From: Synechococcales cyanobacterium S06
Lineage (GTDB): Bacteria; Cyanobacteriota; Cyanobacteriia; Cyanobacteriales; JAABRE01
NCBI GenBank assembly: GCA_011391125.1
Contig: JAABRE010000010.1
Span: 1-64,000 of the forward strand
Direction of reading: 5' to 3'
Length of the DNA: 64,000 nt
Shown here one piece after another: positions 34,947-43,674 of the stretch (the first letter of the stretch is position 1; every line of letters starts with the position of its first letter). Below the pieces are notes generated by a model. That model searched no databases. It was not told the origin of the DNA and worked only from the letters and a program-made list of their open reading frames with translations. Position numbers and translations under genes: made by a program.

Positions 34947-35864
34947 ATGAATAATTTTACTGTGGTGATCACCACTTATAATCGTTTATCTTTTTTAAAA
35001 AGAGCTATTTTATCTGTAATAAATCAAAGTATTAATTGTGAAATAATTGTAGTGGATGATTGTTCTAGCGATGGCACATTAGACTATTTAAAAAGTTTAG
35101 GAAATTCAATAAAATGGGCTCATAATGAGAAGAATTTAGGTCATTCTAGTAGCGTTAATAGGGGAGTAGAAATGAGTCAGGGTGACTGGATCAAATTACT
35201 GGATGATGACGATTATTTAAATCCTAATTGTTTAGAAATAATGAGTCAAGCAATTAATAAAAATCCTCAAGCTGTAATTTGTTCTTGTCAAGCAATTAAT
35301 GTTAATAAACAGGGCGAAAAAATCGGTCAAACCAGAATAGTAAAACAAGGAGAATTAGTTTATATTTCTCAAGAGGATATTCATTATAATATGTTATTAG
35401 ATCAGTTACCTTTTGGCACACCGGTTCAAGTTGCCTTCAGAAAAGATGCTTTTGTAAAATCAGGAGGATGGGATACTTGTTTTGATGAAGTTCAATTGTA
35501 TGATGAGATTGATTCTTGGCTAAGAATTGCGAATTTTGGCGACGCAATTTTTATTAATAAACCTTTGGTTTATCGTACTATTTGGTGTGAGGGAGTTAAT
35601 CAGAAATATTCTTTAGAAAAACGGTTAGAATATAACATTTTAATTAAGGAGAAAATTTACGATTTAGTTAACCCTAAATATGACAAGATGCTCCCTAAAA
35701 TTTCGGCAATTCGTGACTATCTTCGCTTATATTGGGGTTTAATCGCACTGAAAGAAAAAAAGATAAATGATTTTGGGGAAATGGCCTTTCCCATAATATT
35801 TAATCCTTTAGCATGGTGGTTATTAATTAAAGTAGTTTTAGCTAGGAAAAATTATCTCAAATAA
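34947..35864 (+). CDS. Glycosyltransferase family 2
   Basis: This 305-residue GT-A enzyme has VITTYNRLSFLKRAILSV, VVDDCSSDGT, and the metal-binding LLDDDDYLNP in place of the DxD. The C-terminal region (about 230-305) is helical and hydrophobic near the end but without a clear transmembrane span. It likely adds a sugar to a polysaccharide or glycolipid. It is convergent with the decayed glycosyltransferase at 35896-36572, in a local group of four GT2 genes. Confidence 0.9.
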   Translation: MNNFTVVITTYNRLSFLKRAILSVINQSINCEIIVVDDCSSDGTLDYLKSLGNSIKWAHNEKNLGHSSSVNRGVEMSQGDWIKLLDDDDYLNPNCLEIMSQAINKNPQAVICSCQAINVNKQGEKIGQTRIVKQGELVYISQEDIHYNMLLDQLPFGTPVQVAFRKDAFVKSGGWDTCFDEVQLYDEIDSWLRIANFGDAIFINKPLVYRTIWCEGVNQKYSLEKRLEYNILIKEKIYDLVNPKYDKMLPKISAIRDYLRLYWGLIALKEKKINDFGEMAFPIIFNPLAWWLLIKVVLARKNYLK

Positions 35865-35895
35865 AAAAAGTTAAAAAGGAGCTAATTTTAAAGTT

Positions 35896-36572
35896 TTATC
35901 TAAATACTTCATGAAAAGCCCATGCTCTTTGTTCAACTTGATCGGAGAGGGAAAATAATTGTTTATATTTTCTATATAAAATTTGTACTTTTGGTACGAT
36001 AGTAAAATGATAACGCAAAGCTAATCTTAACCACATTTCCCAATCCGTATGTAAAAAACTGATTCATCAAAATTTCCCACTTCTTTAAATACTGAAAGAT
36101 CAATTAAAGGATTAGAACCATTTTCAATAAAATCGACTAATAATAATTGTTGGAAAACATCTCCCGTTGCACTAATATAACTTTCTCTTCGATAAACATT
36201 ATTATCACCAGCAATCCAATTTGTCCAACTATAGGCTACTTTTGCTTGGGGATTTTCTTGTAATGCTTTTAATTGTAATTCTAGTTTATCATCTGTCCAT
36301 AAATCATCCGCATCAATAAATGACATATATTCTCCTTGAGCTTTTTCTATACCTCGATTACGACTTTTTTGAAGTCCTGAATTAGAATAGGAAAAAACCT
36401 TAATTCGGGTATCATAAATACTATTAATAATCTCAAGAGTAGCATCAGTAGAACCGTCATTAATAATAATTAATTCAAAATCAGTAAAAGTTTGCTTTAA
36501 TACTGATTCGATGGTTTCTTTGATCGTTTTTTCGGCGTTATAAGCGGGAATTATTACTGAAATAAAGGGCAT
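35896..36572 (-). pseudogene. Frameshifted family 2 glycosyltransferase
   Basis: The open frame 36027-36572 encodes a GT2 N-terminus (VIIPAYNAEKTIKETIESVL, FIDADDLWTDDK). It then degenerates at NFDESVFYIRIGKCG. Reading one base differently at the A-run 36053-36058 (a T-run on the coding strand) restores HTDWEMWLRLALRYHFTIVP and continues to a TAA at 35896-35898. One base is therefore missing in a homopolymer. The repaired frame also ends early compared with intact relatives, so the 3' part is lost too. A sequencing error could explain the first lesion but not the second. Confidence 0.8.
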
Positions 36573-36585
36573 AATTATTTAGATT

Positions 36586-37536
36586 TTAGTTTTTCAATTC
36601 TCTGGATAACCAAGCAAAACAACTTAACAAACTTCCCCAATAAAAGGTAAACTCAAATTCCGCAATTAGATCAGTTTTTAATTGGCCTCCATATTTGATA
36701 TATTGCAGAATAACTCGGCGTAAATTACCGAATAATGTTCTCAGGAAAATAATCGGTATTTGCCAAACTTTAGCATTGATCATTCTCAACGGACAAGTAG
36801 CTAAACCGTTACCCATGGCAACACTTAACAAATACTTTTTTTCTAATCGAGAAGTCGGAATATAATGCTCTATTTTCTGAGCGGGATTATACCAGATTTC
36901 CCAACCGGCTTTATGTAAATGTAACAAAACTTCGTAATCCTCTCCACTTACTCTAATATTACCAATTATTCCTGTGAATTTAGGGTTTTGAGGTACACTT
37001 TCAAGCCATGCTTTTTTTCTGACAACTAAACCTGCTCCAGGAGGTAAAATCAAGTTTTCTGGTTCAAATAAAAGCGGTTTTTCGCCATGTTTTCTAATCG
37101 CTAAATGGGGTTCTATTTTGTCAAAATTTTCTGGGGGTTTGCTTTCATATTTACCATAAATTTGACCATTATAAGCGCCAATTTTAGGCGATTTTTTAGC
37201 AAAATTTACCGCTTCTATTAACCAATTAGGGTAAGGTAAATTGTCATCATCTATAAAAGCAATGAATTCTCCTTCTGCTTCTTTTACCGCTCTTTGTCGA
37301 GCAAAACTTATCCCTTGTTGAGGTTCAAAATAATATTTTAAACTAACAGGTAAAAAGTTGTTTTCTTGATATTCTTGAATAATTTTAGCGGTATCATCAT
37401 TACTATTATTATCAATAATAATCACCTCCCAGCTAATATTTTCTACTCCTGTTTGTTGCTTTAGCTTTTCTAAAACTAATGGTAATCTTTGCGCACCATT
37501 ATAGGTAGGAATTGCGACGGTGATAGTCATATTCAT
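36586..37536 (-). CDS. hpsE: HpsE-like glycosyltransferase family 2
   Basis: The 316 residues show the HpsE pattern: VAIPTYNGAQRLPLVLEKL, VIIDNNSNDDTAKII, FIDDDNLPYPNWL, LILPPGAGLVVRKKAWLE and GEDYEVLLHL. HpsE belongs to hormogonium polysaccharide synthesis in filamentous cyanobacteria. It is tandem to a second, similar gene (37553-38515), about 40-50% alike by eye. The C-terminus has a hydrophobic stretch near FTFYWGSLLSCF. Confidence 0.85.
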   Translation of the reverse strand: MNMTITVAIPTYNGAQRLPLVLEKLKQQTGVENISWEVIIIDNNSNDDTAKIIQEYQENNFLPVSLKYYFEPQQGISFARQRAVKEAEGEFIAFIDDDNLPYPNWLIEAVNFAKKSPKIGAYNGQIYGKYESKPPENFDKIEPHLAIRKHGEKPLLFEPENLILPPGAGLVVRKKAWLESVPQNPKFTGIIGNIRVSGEDYEVLLHLHKAGWEIWYNPAQKIEHYIPTSRLEKKYLLSVAMGNGLATCPLRMINAKVWQIPIIFLRTLFGNLRRVILQYIKYGGQLKTDLIAEFEFTFYWGSLLSCFAWLSRELKN

Positions 37537-37552
37537 GTTAATAAATATATAC

Positions 37553-38515
37553 TTATTTTAAATAGCCTTTTGACCACAAATAAAAGGGACTAATTACACT
37601 TTTTAAATATAATTCCATTTCACAAGCAGCCACTAAATCTGTTTTCAAAGAGATATTATATCTTAACAGGTGAAATAGGATTTTTCGTAAGTCACTAATA
37701 AAATATAATAACAATAAAAAGGGTTTGACATACCATTTAACTCCGACCATTCTAATCACATATTTACTTAAACCAATTCCTCCCATAAAAGGTATCAAAT
37801 ACTCTCTAGTTAGACGAGTTGCAGGTATTTTATGGGTAATTTTCATCTCTGGATTATACCAGATTTGCCAACCTTTGCTTTGAATATGGGCCAAAGCTTC
37901 CGTATCTTCACCGGTTAACATACTACCCTCTACTCGACCACTAAGAATACAATTTTCGGGTACACTTTCTAACCAAGCTTGTTTTTTTATTACCAGTCCC
38001 GCCGAAGGTGGTAAATATTTTAAACGAGGGTTAAATAATGTTTCTTTATCACCCTCTTTAATCGCTAAAAATGCTTTAATTCGCTCAAAATTTGGCGGTA
38101 ATTCCGTTTCAAATTCACCTTTTATTAAACTACCAAAAGCTCCTGCTTCGGGATGTTTTTGGGCAAAATTATAGGCAGAAATGACCCAATTATTGTCAGG
38201 GATATTATCATCATCGAGAAAACCAATTAAGTTAGATTTTGCTTCTTGGATGCCTTTTTTTCTGGCAAAAGCAGCTCCTTGTTTCGCTTCAAAACAGTAT
38301 CTTAAAGGAAAGGAATAAGGCCAATTATTTTGATATTTTTTCACTAACTCCGCCGTATTATCTGTACTATTATTATCAACAACAATAATCTCCCCTAAAA
38401 TATTTTCGGTGTTGGTTTGTTGCTGTAACTTATCTAAAACTTCTGGTAAACGATTAGCTCCATTATAGGTGGGGATAACTACGGTAAAATCAAGGATATT
38501 TTTAGGTAAATTCAT
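37553..38515 (-). CDS. hpsE: HpsE-like glycosyltransferase family 2, second copy
   Basis: About 320 residues, paralogous to the neighbour downstream: VVIPTYNGANRLPEVLDKL, VVDNNSTDNTAELV, GFLDDDNIPDNNW, LPPSAGLVIKKQAWLESVPE and GEDTEALAHIQ. The start is taken at ATG 38513-38515 rather than the TTG two codons upstream. It lies 16 bp from the next hpsE-like gene in the same direction, so they are probably one transcript. The pair suggests synthesis of a matrix polysaccharide. Confidence 0.87.
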   Translation of the reverse strand: MNLPKNILDFTVVIPTYNGANRLPEVLDKLQQQTNTENILGEIIVVDNNSTDNTAELVKKYQNNWPYSFPLRYCFEAKQGAAFARKKGIQEAKSNLIGFLDDDNIPDNNWVISAYNFAQKHPEAGAFGSLIKGEFETELPPNFERIKAFLAIKEGDKETLFNPRLKYLPPSAGLVIKKQAWLESVPENCILSGRVEGSMLTGEDTEALAHIQSKGWQIWYNPEMKITHKIPATRLTREYLIPFMGGIGLSKYVIRMVGVKWYVKPFLLLLYFISDLRKILFHLLRYNISLKTDLVAACEMELYLKSVISPFYLWSKGYLK

Positions 38516-38543
38516 AACCAATAAATTAGTAATAATTTGGGTT

Positions 38544-38580
38544 AAAAAAATCCGATTTCCGGTGAAAAAATCGGATTTTT
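38544..38580. terminator. AAATCCGATTT-family hairpin
   Basis: AAAAAAATCCGATTT and AAATCGGATTTTT form a hairpin with a run of T, 10 bp before the stop of the universal-stress gene on the minus strand. It would terminate that transcript before the hpsE-like genes. Confidence 0.65.
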
Positions 38581-38590
38581 GTGAGTTAAA

Positions 38591-39004
38591 TTAAGGAATA
38601 ATTAAAATGGGACAAGGTGACAAATTAATTACCCGATTAGTAACACTTTCTTCTGCTCCTTCTTCAGTTAAACCTAAACCACGACATCCCATAATAATTA
38701 AGTCGGCGTTAATTTCATCGGCTACATCACAAATAGTAAAGCAAGGTAAGCCTTCGCGTTCAATTAACTCCGCTTCAATTCCTTGTTGGGTAAATAAAGC
38801 TTGCGCTCCTTGTAATAATTTGGCCACGTCTTCCGGAGAACTCATTATTCCGCTATGGGCAGGTTTTTCACCATTGGTTGTTTTTTCCACAACGGATAAC
38901 AAAACTAAACGACTCTGGTAGGTTTTGACAATATCACCTACAGTTGTGGCCGCTTCTCGACTTTCTCTACTTTGATCAACGGGAAATAAAACAGTTTTAA
39001 ACAT
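38591..39004 (-). CDS. Universal stress protein, UspA family
   Basis: The protein has 137 residues. It begins FKTVLFPVDQSRESREAATT and ends with DLIIMGCRGLGLTEEGAEES and SPCPILIIP, the UspA fold. In ATP-binding Usps the motif is GxxGx9G(S/T); here the third Gly is Glu (GAEES), so ATP binding may be weakened. It is divergent from pgk (144 bp apart). Confidence 0.9.
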   Translation of the reverse strand: MFKTVLFPVDQSRESREAATTVGDIVKTYQSRLVLLSVVEKTTNGEKPAHSGIMSSPEDVAKLLQGAQALFTQQGIEAELIEREGLPCFTICDVADEINADLIIMGCRGLGLTEEGAEESVTNRVINLSPCPILIIP

Positions 39005-39148
39005 AATTCGTTAACCTCCTTTCTCCATAGTCAGATAAAATGGGCAAAAATATTTATCATTGATCCATTTTTGTGAGAAGTTATTAAGTAACCTGCTCAG
39101 GTTTGATTTAACATTTTTTTAACAAAAGCAATTAGGAGGATATTACCT

Positions 39149-40354
39149 GTGTCTAAGAAGACTGTAGCAAATTTAACCGCCGCTGAGGTAGCTGGAAAAC
39201 GTGTTTTGGTTCGTGTTGATTTTAATGTACCCTTAGATGAGAATGGTAACATTACCGATGATACTAGAATCCGTGCCGCACTACCTACGATTAAGGATTT
39301 AACTGGTAAAGGTGCTAAGGTCGTTTTAGCTAGTCACTTTGGCCGCCCAAAAGGTCAAATTGTTGAAAGTATGCGCTTGACTCCCGCAGCTAAACGTCTT
39401 GGTGAATTACTCGGCCAAGATGTGGTGATCTGTGATGACTGTATCGGCGACTCCGTCGCTGCCCAAATTTCCTCCATGGCCAATGGTCAAGTCGCCATGT
39501 TGGAAAATGTGCGTTTTTATGCCGAAGAAGAGAAAAATGACCCCGAATTTGCGAAAAAATTGGCTGCTAACGCCGATTTATTCGTTAATGATGCTTTTGG
39601 TACAGCACACCGCGCTCACGCTTCCACTGAAGGTGTTACTCACTATCTCAGTCCCAGTGTAGCTGGTTATTTGATCGAGAAGGAGTTGGCTTATCTCCAA
39701 AATGCGATCGAAAATCCCCAACGCCCTTTAGCCGCTATTATAGGTGGTTCTAAGGTTTCCAGCAAAATTGGTGTCATTGAAACTCTCCTCGAAAAATGCG
39801 ATAAGTTATTTATCGGTGGCGGCATGATTTTTACCTTCTACAAAGCTCAGGGTTTAAACGTTGGTAATTCTTTGGTTGAGGAAGATAAACTGGATTTAGC
39901 CAAGGAATTGATGGCCAAAGCTAAAGAAAAAGGCGTTGAATTCCTTTTACCTACCGACGTGGTTTTAGCAGATGCTTTCAGCAAAGATGCTAATTCGAAC
40001 ACCGTCAGTGTTGACGCAATTCCTGATGGTTGGATGGGTTTAGACATTGGTCCTGACTCCGTAGAAACCTTCAAAAAAGCGTTATCTGAGTGTAAATCGG
40101 TAATTTGGAATGGCCCCATGGGTGTTTTCGAATTCGACAAATTTGCCGCGGGTACAGATGCCATTTCCCACACCTTAGCTGAATTAACCGCACAAGGTAC
40201 AATTACCATTATTGGTGGTGGTGACTCGGTTGCAGCAGTGGAAAAAGTGGGCGTGGCCGACAAAATGAGCCACATTTCCACTGGTGGTGGTGCAAGTTTA
40301 GAGTTACTTGAAGGAAAAATCCTACCCGGAATTGCAGCTTTAGACGAAGCGTAA
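39149..40354 (+). CDS. pgk: Phosphoglycerate kinase
   Basis: The protein has 401 residues. [48 protein letters not shown] and [11 protein letters not shown] are all classic PGK motifs. It interconverts 1,3-bisphosphoglycerate and 3-phosphoglycerate in glycolysis and the Calvin cycle. The start is GTG at 39149-39151, supported by AGGAGG at 39134-39139, which is unusually strong for this genome and fits high expression. Codon use is GC-richer than neighbours, as in highly expressed genes. An eight-unit heptamer array begins 4 nt after the stop. Confidence 0.97.
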   Translation: MSKKTVANLTAAEVAGKRVLVRVDFNVPLDENGNITDDTRIRAALPTIKDLTGKGAKVVLASHFGRPKGQIVESMRLTPAAKRLGELLGQDVVICDDCIGDSVAAQISSMANGQVAMLENVRFYAEEEKNDPEFAKKLAANADLFVNDAFGTAHRAHASTEGVTHYLSPSVAGYLIEKELAYLQNAIENPQRPLAAIIGGSKVSSKIGVIETLLEKCDKLFIGGGMIFTFYKAQGLNVGNSLVEEDKLDLAKELMAKAKEKGVEFLLPTDVVLADAFSKDANSNTVSVDAIPDGWMGLDIGPDSVETFKKALSECKSVIWNGPMGVFEFDKFAAGTDAISHTLAELTAQGTITIIGGGDSVAAVEKVGVADKMSHISTGGGASLELLEGKILPGIAALDEA

Positions 40355-40357
40355 ATT

Positions 40358-40413
40358 AGTTGATAGTTGACAGTTGATAGTTGACAGTTGATAGTTGACA
40401 GTTGACAGTTATA
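40358..40413 (+). repeat. Heptamer array after pgk
   Basis: Eight tandem units, mostly alternating AGTTGAT and AGTTGAC, with a final AGTTATA. It begins 4 nt after the pgk stop in the sense orientation. Confidence 0.85.
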
Positions 40414-40448
40414 GTGATTCCAATTAAGATTAAAACAGTTGAAAAATA

Positions 40449-40500
40449 GGTTCGTAGTTGCGCTTTAGCGCTTCTTAGGACTAAAGTCCAACAACAAACT
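40449..40500. repeat. GTTGTTGCGCTTTAGCGC palindromic repeat, diverged copy
   Basis: GGTTCGTAGTTGCGCTTTAG is the left arm; the right arm CTAAAGTCCAACAACAAACT has mutated. It lies in the convergent gap between pgk and the coiled-coil gene. Confidence 0.65.
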
Positions 40501-40540
40501 AAAAACTTTTGTTTAATTTTTATTTGGAATTACTATAATC

Positions 40541-40571
40541 AGAAATCCGATTTAAAAAAAATCGGATTTCT
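40541..40571. terminator. AAATCCGATTT-family hairpin
   Basis: AGAAATCCGATTT and AAATCGGATTTCT form a perfect 13-bp stem with an A-rich loop. It lies 19 bp past the stop of the convergent coiled-coil gene. Confidence 0.7.
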
Positions 40572-40589
40572 TAGTTTTTTAACTTTAAA

Positions 40590-40928
40590 TTAAGCTAATA
40601 AATTGGGAAATAACAATTTAGCCAAACCCAATAATAAGGCCAAGATTAAACCACCAATTACGCTACGAGCAATAAATTCAAGGTTTTCGAGTCTTTTACT
40701 TAACCCATTTACCCCGTCTTCAAATCTTTTATTTAACCCGTTTTGACTTGCTTCTAATTTAGTCAAACAGACATTAACTTGCAGAAATTGCTGATTAACA
40801 TTCTCTCTGAATTGATCAAGTTTATCGTCAAGTTTATCCATTTTTTGCTCAAATTTATCGAATTTCGCATTTTGTTCTTTAATTAAATCCTTAATTTCTT
40901 TAAGGTCATTATCTGTTAGAGTAGTCAT
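40590..40928 (-). CDS. Coiled-coil protein with C-terminal membrane anchor (paralog A)
   Basis: The 112 residues start MTTLTDNDLKEIKDLIKEQN, followed by a heptad-rich coiled coil (about 10-80) and a hydrophobic C-terminus, FIARSVIGGLILALLLGLAK, which is a probable tail anchor. It is closely related to 41961-42245 and, more distantly, to the MITE-truncated gene at 21624. Such short coiled-coil/anchor proteins are common and uncharacterised in cyanobacteria. Partner unknown. Confidence 0.7.
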   Translation of the reverse strand: MTTLTDNDLKEIKDLIKEQNAKFDKFEQKMDKLDDKLDQFRENVNQQFLQVNVCLTKLEASQNGLNKRFEDGVNGLSKRLENLEFIARSVIGGLILALLLGLAKLLFPNLLA

Positions 40929-41021
40929 AAGGTGTAATCCTCATTGAAATTGTTTAAATTTGGAATAGTAATGGCTGTTACTATTTCCTGCTTTATGATA
41001 GCAGAAAAGTAGAAATTCGAT

Positions 41022-41073
41022 CAAAAAAGTCGGATTTCTTAATTTTTTCAGCGTAAATTAAGCTAAGAAATTG
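41022..41073 (-). repeat. Solo 3'-end fragment of the coiled-coil gene family
   Basis: AAAAAAGTCGGATTTCTTAA, then AATTAAGCTAAGAAATTG, matches the terminator plus last codons of the paralogs at 40560-40605 and 41955-41975. No coding body follows. It looks like a leftover end from a deleted or unequally recombined copy. Confidence 0.55.
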
Positions 41074-41123
41074 TCCAAATATGTGATAGGATTAAACTAG
41101 AAAAATCACTTAAAATTAATTAA

Positions 41124-41876
41124 ATGAACACGTTTCCTACCCCAGAATATTTGCATAATTATTGGCACAATTGTTTTAATATTAAAGAACATTTGCGCGA
41201 CTTTTTACAATTAGATGACGCAATTTTAGAGCAAAAACTTTTAGCAGCAAAACAGGAATTAGCAGACATTGGTCATCGCGATTTCAACTGGGAAGAAGCT
41301 GCTCAATTTTACCGAGATTCCGTCAAAGAAACCTATTTATTTGAATTAAGTGCTTGGCATTTAAGTAGTATTGAATATATTGGTCAAACATTATTGTTGA
41401 TTTCATCTCAAGCTAAAGGTCGAGTGTTAGATTTTGGGGGTGGAATTGGTACTCATGCGATCGCCGCTGCATTATGCCCTGAAGTTCAAGAGGTTATTTA
41501 TTGTGATATTAACCCGATAAATCGCAATTTTACTGCAAGTAGAATTGCGAAACTGGGATTAGAAAATAAGGTAAAAATCTGTGATGAAATTATACCAGAA
41601 TCTAGTTTTGATACCATAATTTGTTTTGATGTAATTGAGCATTTACCTGAACCAGTTTCCCAATTATTAGACTTTCATAAACTGCTATCTTCGTCAGGAA
41701 AAATGTTAGTTAACTGGTATTTTTTCAAAGGATTTAATAACGAATTTCCCTTTCATTTAGATGATTCTCAAATAATAGAAGAGTTTTTTAGGACATTAGG
41801 AGCGAATTTTTTAGAGGTATTTCATCCCTATTATATTACCGCGCGTTGCTATCAGAAATTAAGCGAAAAAATGTAA
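41124..41876 (+). CDS. Class I SAM-dependent methyltransferase
   Basis: The 250 residues include motif I VLDFGGGIGTHAIAAAL (about 96-112), a motif II-like acidic YCDINPINRNF, and motif IV FDTIICFDVIEHLPEPV. The N-terminal 90 residues are helical and may bind the substrate. The substrate cannot be told. It stands alone between two co-oriented coiled-coil paralogs, on the opposite strand to both. Confidence 0.85.
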   Translation: MNTFPTPEYLHNYWHNCFNIKEHLRDFLQLDDAILEQKLLAAKQELADIGHRDFNWEEAAQFYRDSVKETYLFELSAWHLSSIEYIGQTLLLISSQAKGRVLDFGGGIGTHAIAAALCPEVQEVIYCDINPINRNFTASRIAKLGLENKVKICDEIIPESSFDTIICFDVIEHLPEPVSQLLDFHKLLSSSGKMLVNWYFFKGFNNEFPFHLDDSQIIEEFFRTLGANFLEVFHPYYITARCYQKLSEKM

Positions 41877-41889
41877 GCAAAAATTCCTA

Positions 41890-41953
41890 GGATGGGTTAG
41901 GTGGCGATCAATTCTAGCAAATATTTAGATCATAAAATCCACCATAACTCACC
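41890..41953. repeat. Degenerate GGTGGG/CCCACC palindromic repeat
   Basis: GATGGGTTAGGTGG at the left and CCACCATAACTCACC at the right form imperfect inverted arms around an AT-rich loop, in the convergent gap after the methyltransferase gene. Confidence 0.4.
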
Positions 41954-41960
41954 AATTAAA

Positions 41961-42245
41961 TTAAGCTAAGAAATTGGGAAAAAGTAATTTAGTCAACCCC
42001 AATAATAGAGCCAAGATTAAACCACCAATTACGCTACGAGCAATAAATTCAAGGTTTTCAAGTCTTTTACCTAACCCATTTTGGCCTTCTTCTAACTTAG
42101 CTAAAGATACCTTAACTTGCAAAAACTGCTCATTAATATTGTCTTTAAGTTTATCAATTTTATCGTCAATTTTGTCAATTTTATCATTTTGCGCTTTAAT
42201 CAAATCTTTTAATTCTTTAAGGTCATTGTCTGTTAAGGTACTCAT
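41961..42245 (-). CDS. Coiled-coil protein with C-terminal membrane anchor (paralog B)
   Basis: The 94 residues start MSTLTDNDLKELKDLIKAQN, with a shorter coiled coil than paralog A and the same C-terminal anchor FIARSVIGGLILALLLGLTK. The two genes share long DNA identity around 40600-40700 and 41970-42075, implying recent duplication; about 18 residues of the coiled coil differ in length. It is followed upstream by a separate membrane-protein gene. Confidence 0.7.
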   Translation of the reverse strand: MSTLTDNDLKELKDLIKAQNDKIDKIDDKIDKLKDNINEQFLQVKVSLAKLEEGQNGLGKRLENLEFIARSVIGGLILALLLGLTKLLFPNFLA

Positions 42246-42326
42246 CTGTTATAATCCTAATTACAATGGTTAATTTAGGAATAGTAATGACAATTACTAC
42301 TCCCTACTTTATAATAGCAAAAAATC

Positions 42327-42356
42327 AGAAATCTGATTTCAAAAAATCTGATTTCT
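42327..42356. repeat. Diverged AAATCCGATTT-family hairpin
   Basis: AGAAATCTGATTT and AAATCTGATTTCT would pair with one T-T mismatch. It sits at the 3' end of the gene at 42356. Confidence 0.5.
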
Positions 42357-43600
42357 TAATTTTTTTGGAACAATTGTAAGCGAAAAACTGTGCGATTATC
42401 TTGGGGATTATCAAACCTTTGGGTTGAGAAAATTTCACCTAATCCCTTCGGTAATAACTTCGATTTTAAATAATATTCATCTTCAAAATTCATCTCATTA
42501 ACAACATAATTGATCAGATTAATAGAACGTTGTAAACTCAATTTTTTGTTATCTTCTTCTGAACCAGTAGAACTGGTATGACTTTCAACAATTATTTTAT
42601 TAATATTTTCCCTTAATTTAGGTAAAGAAAACAGGGTTTTTTGGTAAATTGGGATAAATTTTCTCAAGAAACTTTTACCATCCCTGGTTAAAACTGTCTG
42701 ATTTTTATCAAAGAAAATCTGGTTATTTAAACTTAAATCTCCCGTAGTTAAACTAAAATAAAAGTCCTCTGTATCTTCGATATTTTCCTGTAAAAACGTG
42801 AGTAGATTTTTGCTATTAACCTTAATTGAATCCCGATATTCTTCTAGTTGTCCAGAACTAACAAAATCTGCATATTTTGCTTTAATTAAAGCTTGATTAT
42901 TATAACTTTGATGCATTAATATAACTGTGAATAAACCGAAACAAAACCAAATTACTGCTTTTTTTTTCAGTAAAGTTTTTAAGGTTAATTTTTCTGCTGA
43001 TTCATAAGATTGGGCAATTGTTCCAAAATAGGCAATCTCCTTAAATTTTCTTACTAAATAATCCTGATATTTTTTTCTCGTAAATGTACCTATTTTTAAA
43101 ACTATAAACATAATAATTGCTAAAATTATCCCGGTAATAGATGAAGAAAAATTAGCGATAATTTCACTTTGAGAAATATAAATACTCCGATTAATTTGTG
43201 GCAAAATAATTAATAAATCCGAGATAATTCCCACCATAATTAAAAACAGAGGAGCAAAATCCACTGGACTTTCGGGAATCGCTTTTTTCAGAAATTCGGG
43301 ATACTGAAAAAAGATAAAACGTTCATTATATATTTGAGGATGAAAATATTGGTTCTTAATTTCACCTTTTATGTGTCTTAATAACCATTTATTGATATTA
43401 TCATTGGGACGATAAGGAAACCTTCTTATTTCCTGATCTTTAGGTCGATTAAGTGTTAATAATTCCAGAGCTTTTTGAGCAGTTATATTATTATTAATAA
43501 TATAATTAATTATTGCTCCTAATTCTATTAACAAAAAAATAATACTTAAAGTCCAAATAATTAAAGGATTGAGGGAAAATAAAGCGATTAAATTATACAT
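42356..43600 (-). CDS. TolQ/ExbB-like membrane unit fused to an OmpA-like periplasmic domain
   Basis: The 414 residues have helix 1 at about 12-34, a cytosolic stretch, then a closely spaced helix pair (115-134 and 147-170, the latter FSSSITGIILAIIMFIVLKI, resembling TolQ/ExbB helix 3). Helix 4 is at 214-230, followed by a periplasmic region. Residues about 255-414 contain an OmpA/MotB-type domain: FFDKNQTVLTRDGK, VESHTSSTG, and LSLQRSINLINYV. The order matches an ExbB/TolQ subunit joined to a MotB/ZorB-like subunit. However, helix 4 lacks the proton-carrying Asp of MotB/ExbD/TolR. A peptidoglycan-anchored membrane protein is firm; the stator comparison is inference. No Zorya, Tol or flagellar partners are adjacent. 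Confidence 0.65.
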   Translation of the reverse strand: MYNLIALFSLNPLIIWTLSIIFLLIELGAIINYIINNNITAQKALELLTLNRPKDQEIRRFPYRPNDNINKWLLRHIKGEIKNQYFHPQIYNERFIFFQYPEFLKKAIPESPVDFAPLFLIMVGIISDLLIILPQINRSIYISQSEIIANFSSSITGIILAIIMFIVLKIGTFTRKKYQDYLVRKFKEIAYFGTIAQSYESAEKLTLKTLLKKKAVIWFCFGLFTVILMHQSYNNQALIKAKYADFVSSGQLEEYRDSIKVNSKNLLTFLQENIEDTEDFYFSLTTGDLSLNNQIFFDKNQTVLTRDGKSFLRKFIPIYQKTLFSLPKLRENINKIIVESHTSSTGSEEDNKKLSLQRSINLINYVVNEMNFEDEYYLKSKLLPKGLGEIFSTQRFDNPQDNRTVFRLQLFQKN

Positions 43601-43627
43601 AAATTTTACCCTTTTAATTAATTTCAG

Positions 43628-43674
43628 GTTCGTTGTTGCGCTTTAGCGCTAATAAAAAATAGCCCTGCAACTAC
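43628..43674. repeat. GTTGTTGCGCTTTAGCGC palindromic repeat, partial copy
   Basis: GGTTCGTTGTTGCGCTTTAG is intact at the left; the right arm is reduced to CTGCAACTACAAA and touches the folC stop. Confidence 0.6.

Noticed and set aside
42356-43600. Zorya-type defence locus
   Set aside because: The MotA/OmpA-like order is reminiscent of ZorA and ZorB, but they are one chain, the proton-binding Asp is absent, and no ZorC, ZorD or ZorE gene is adjacent.
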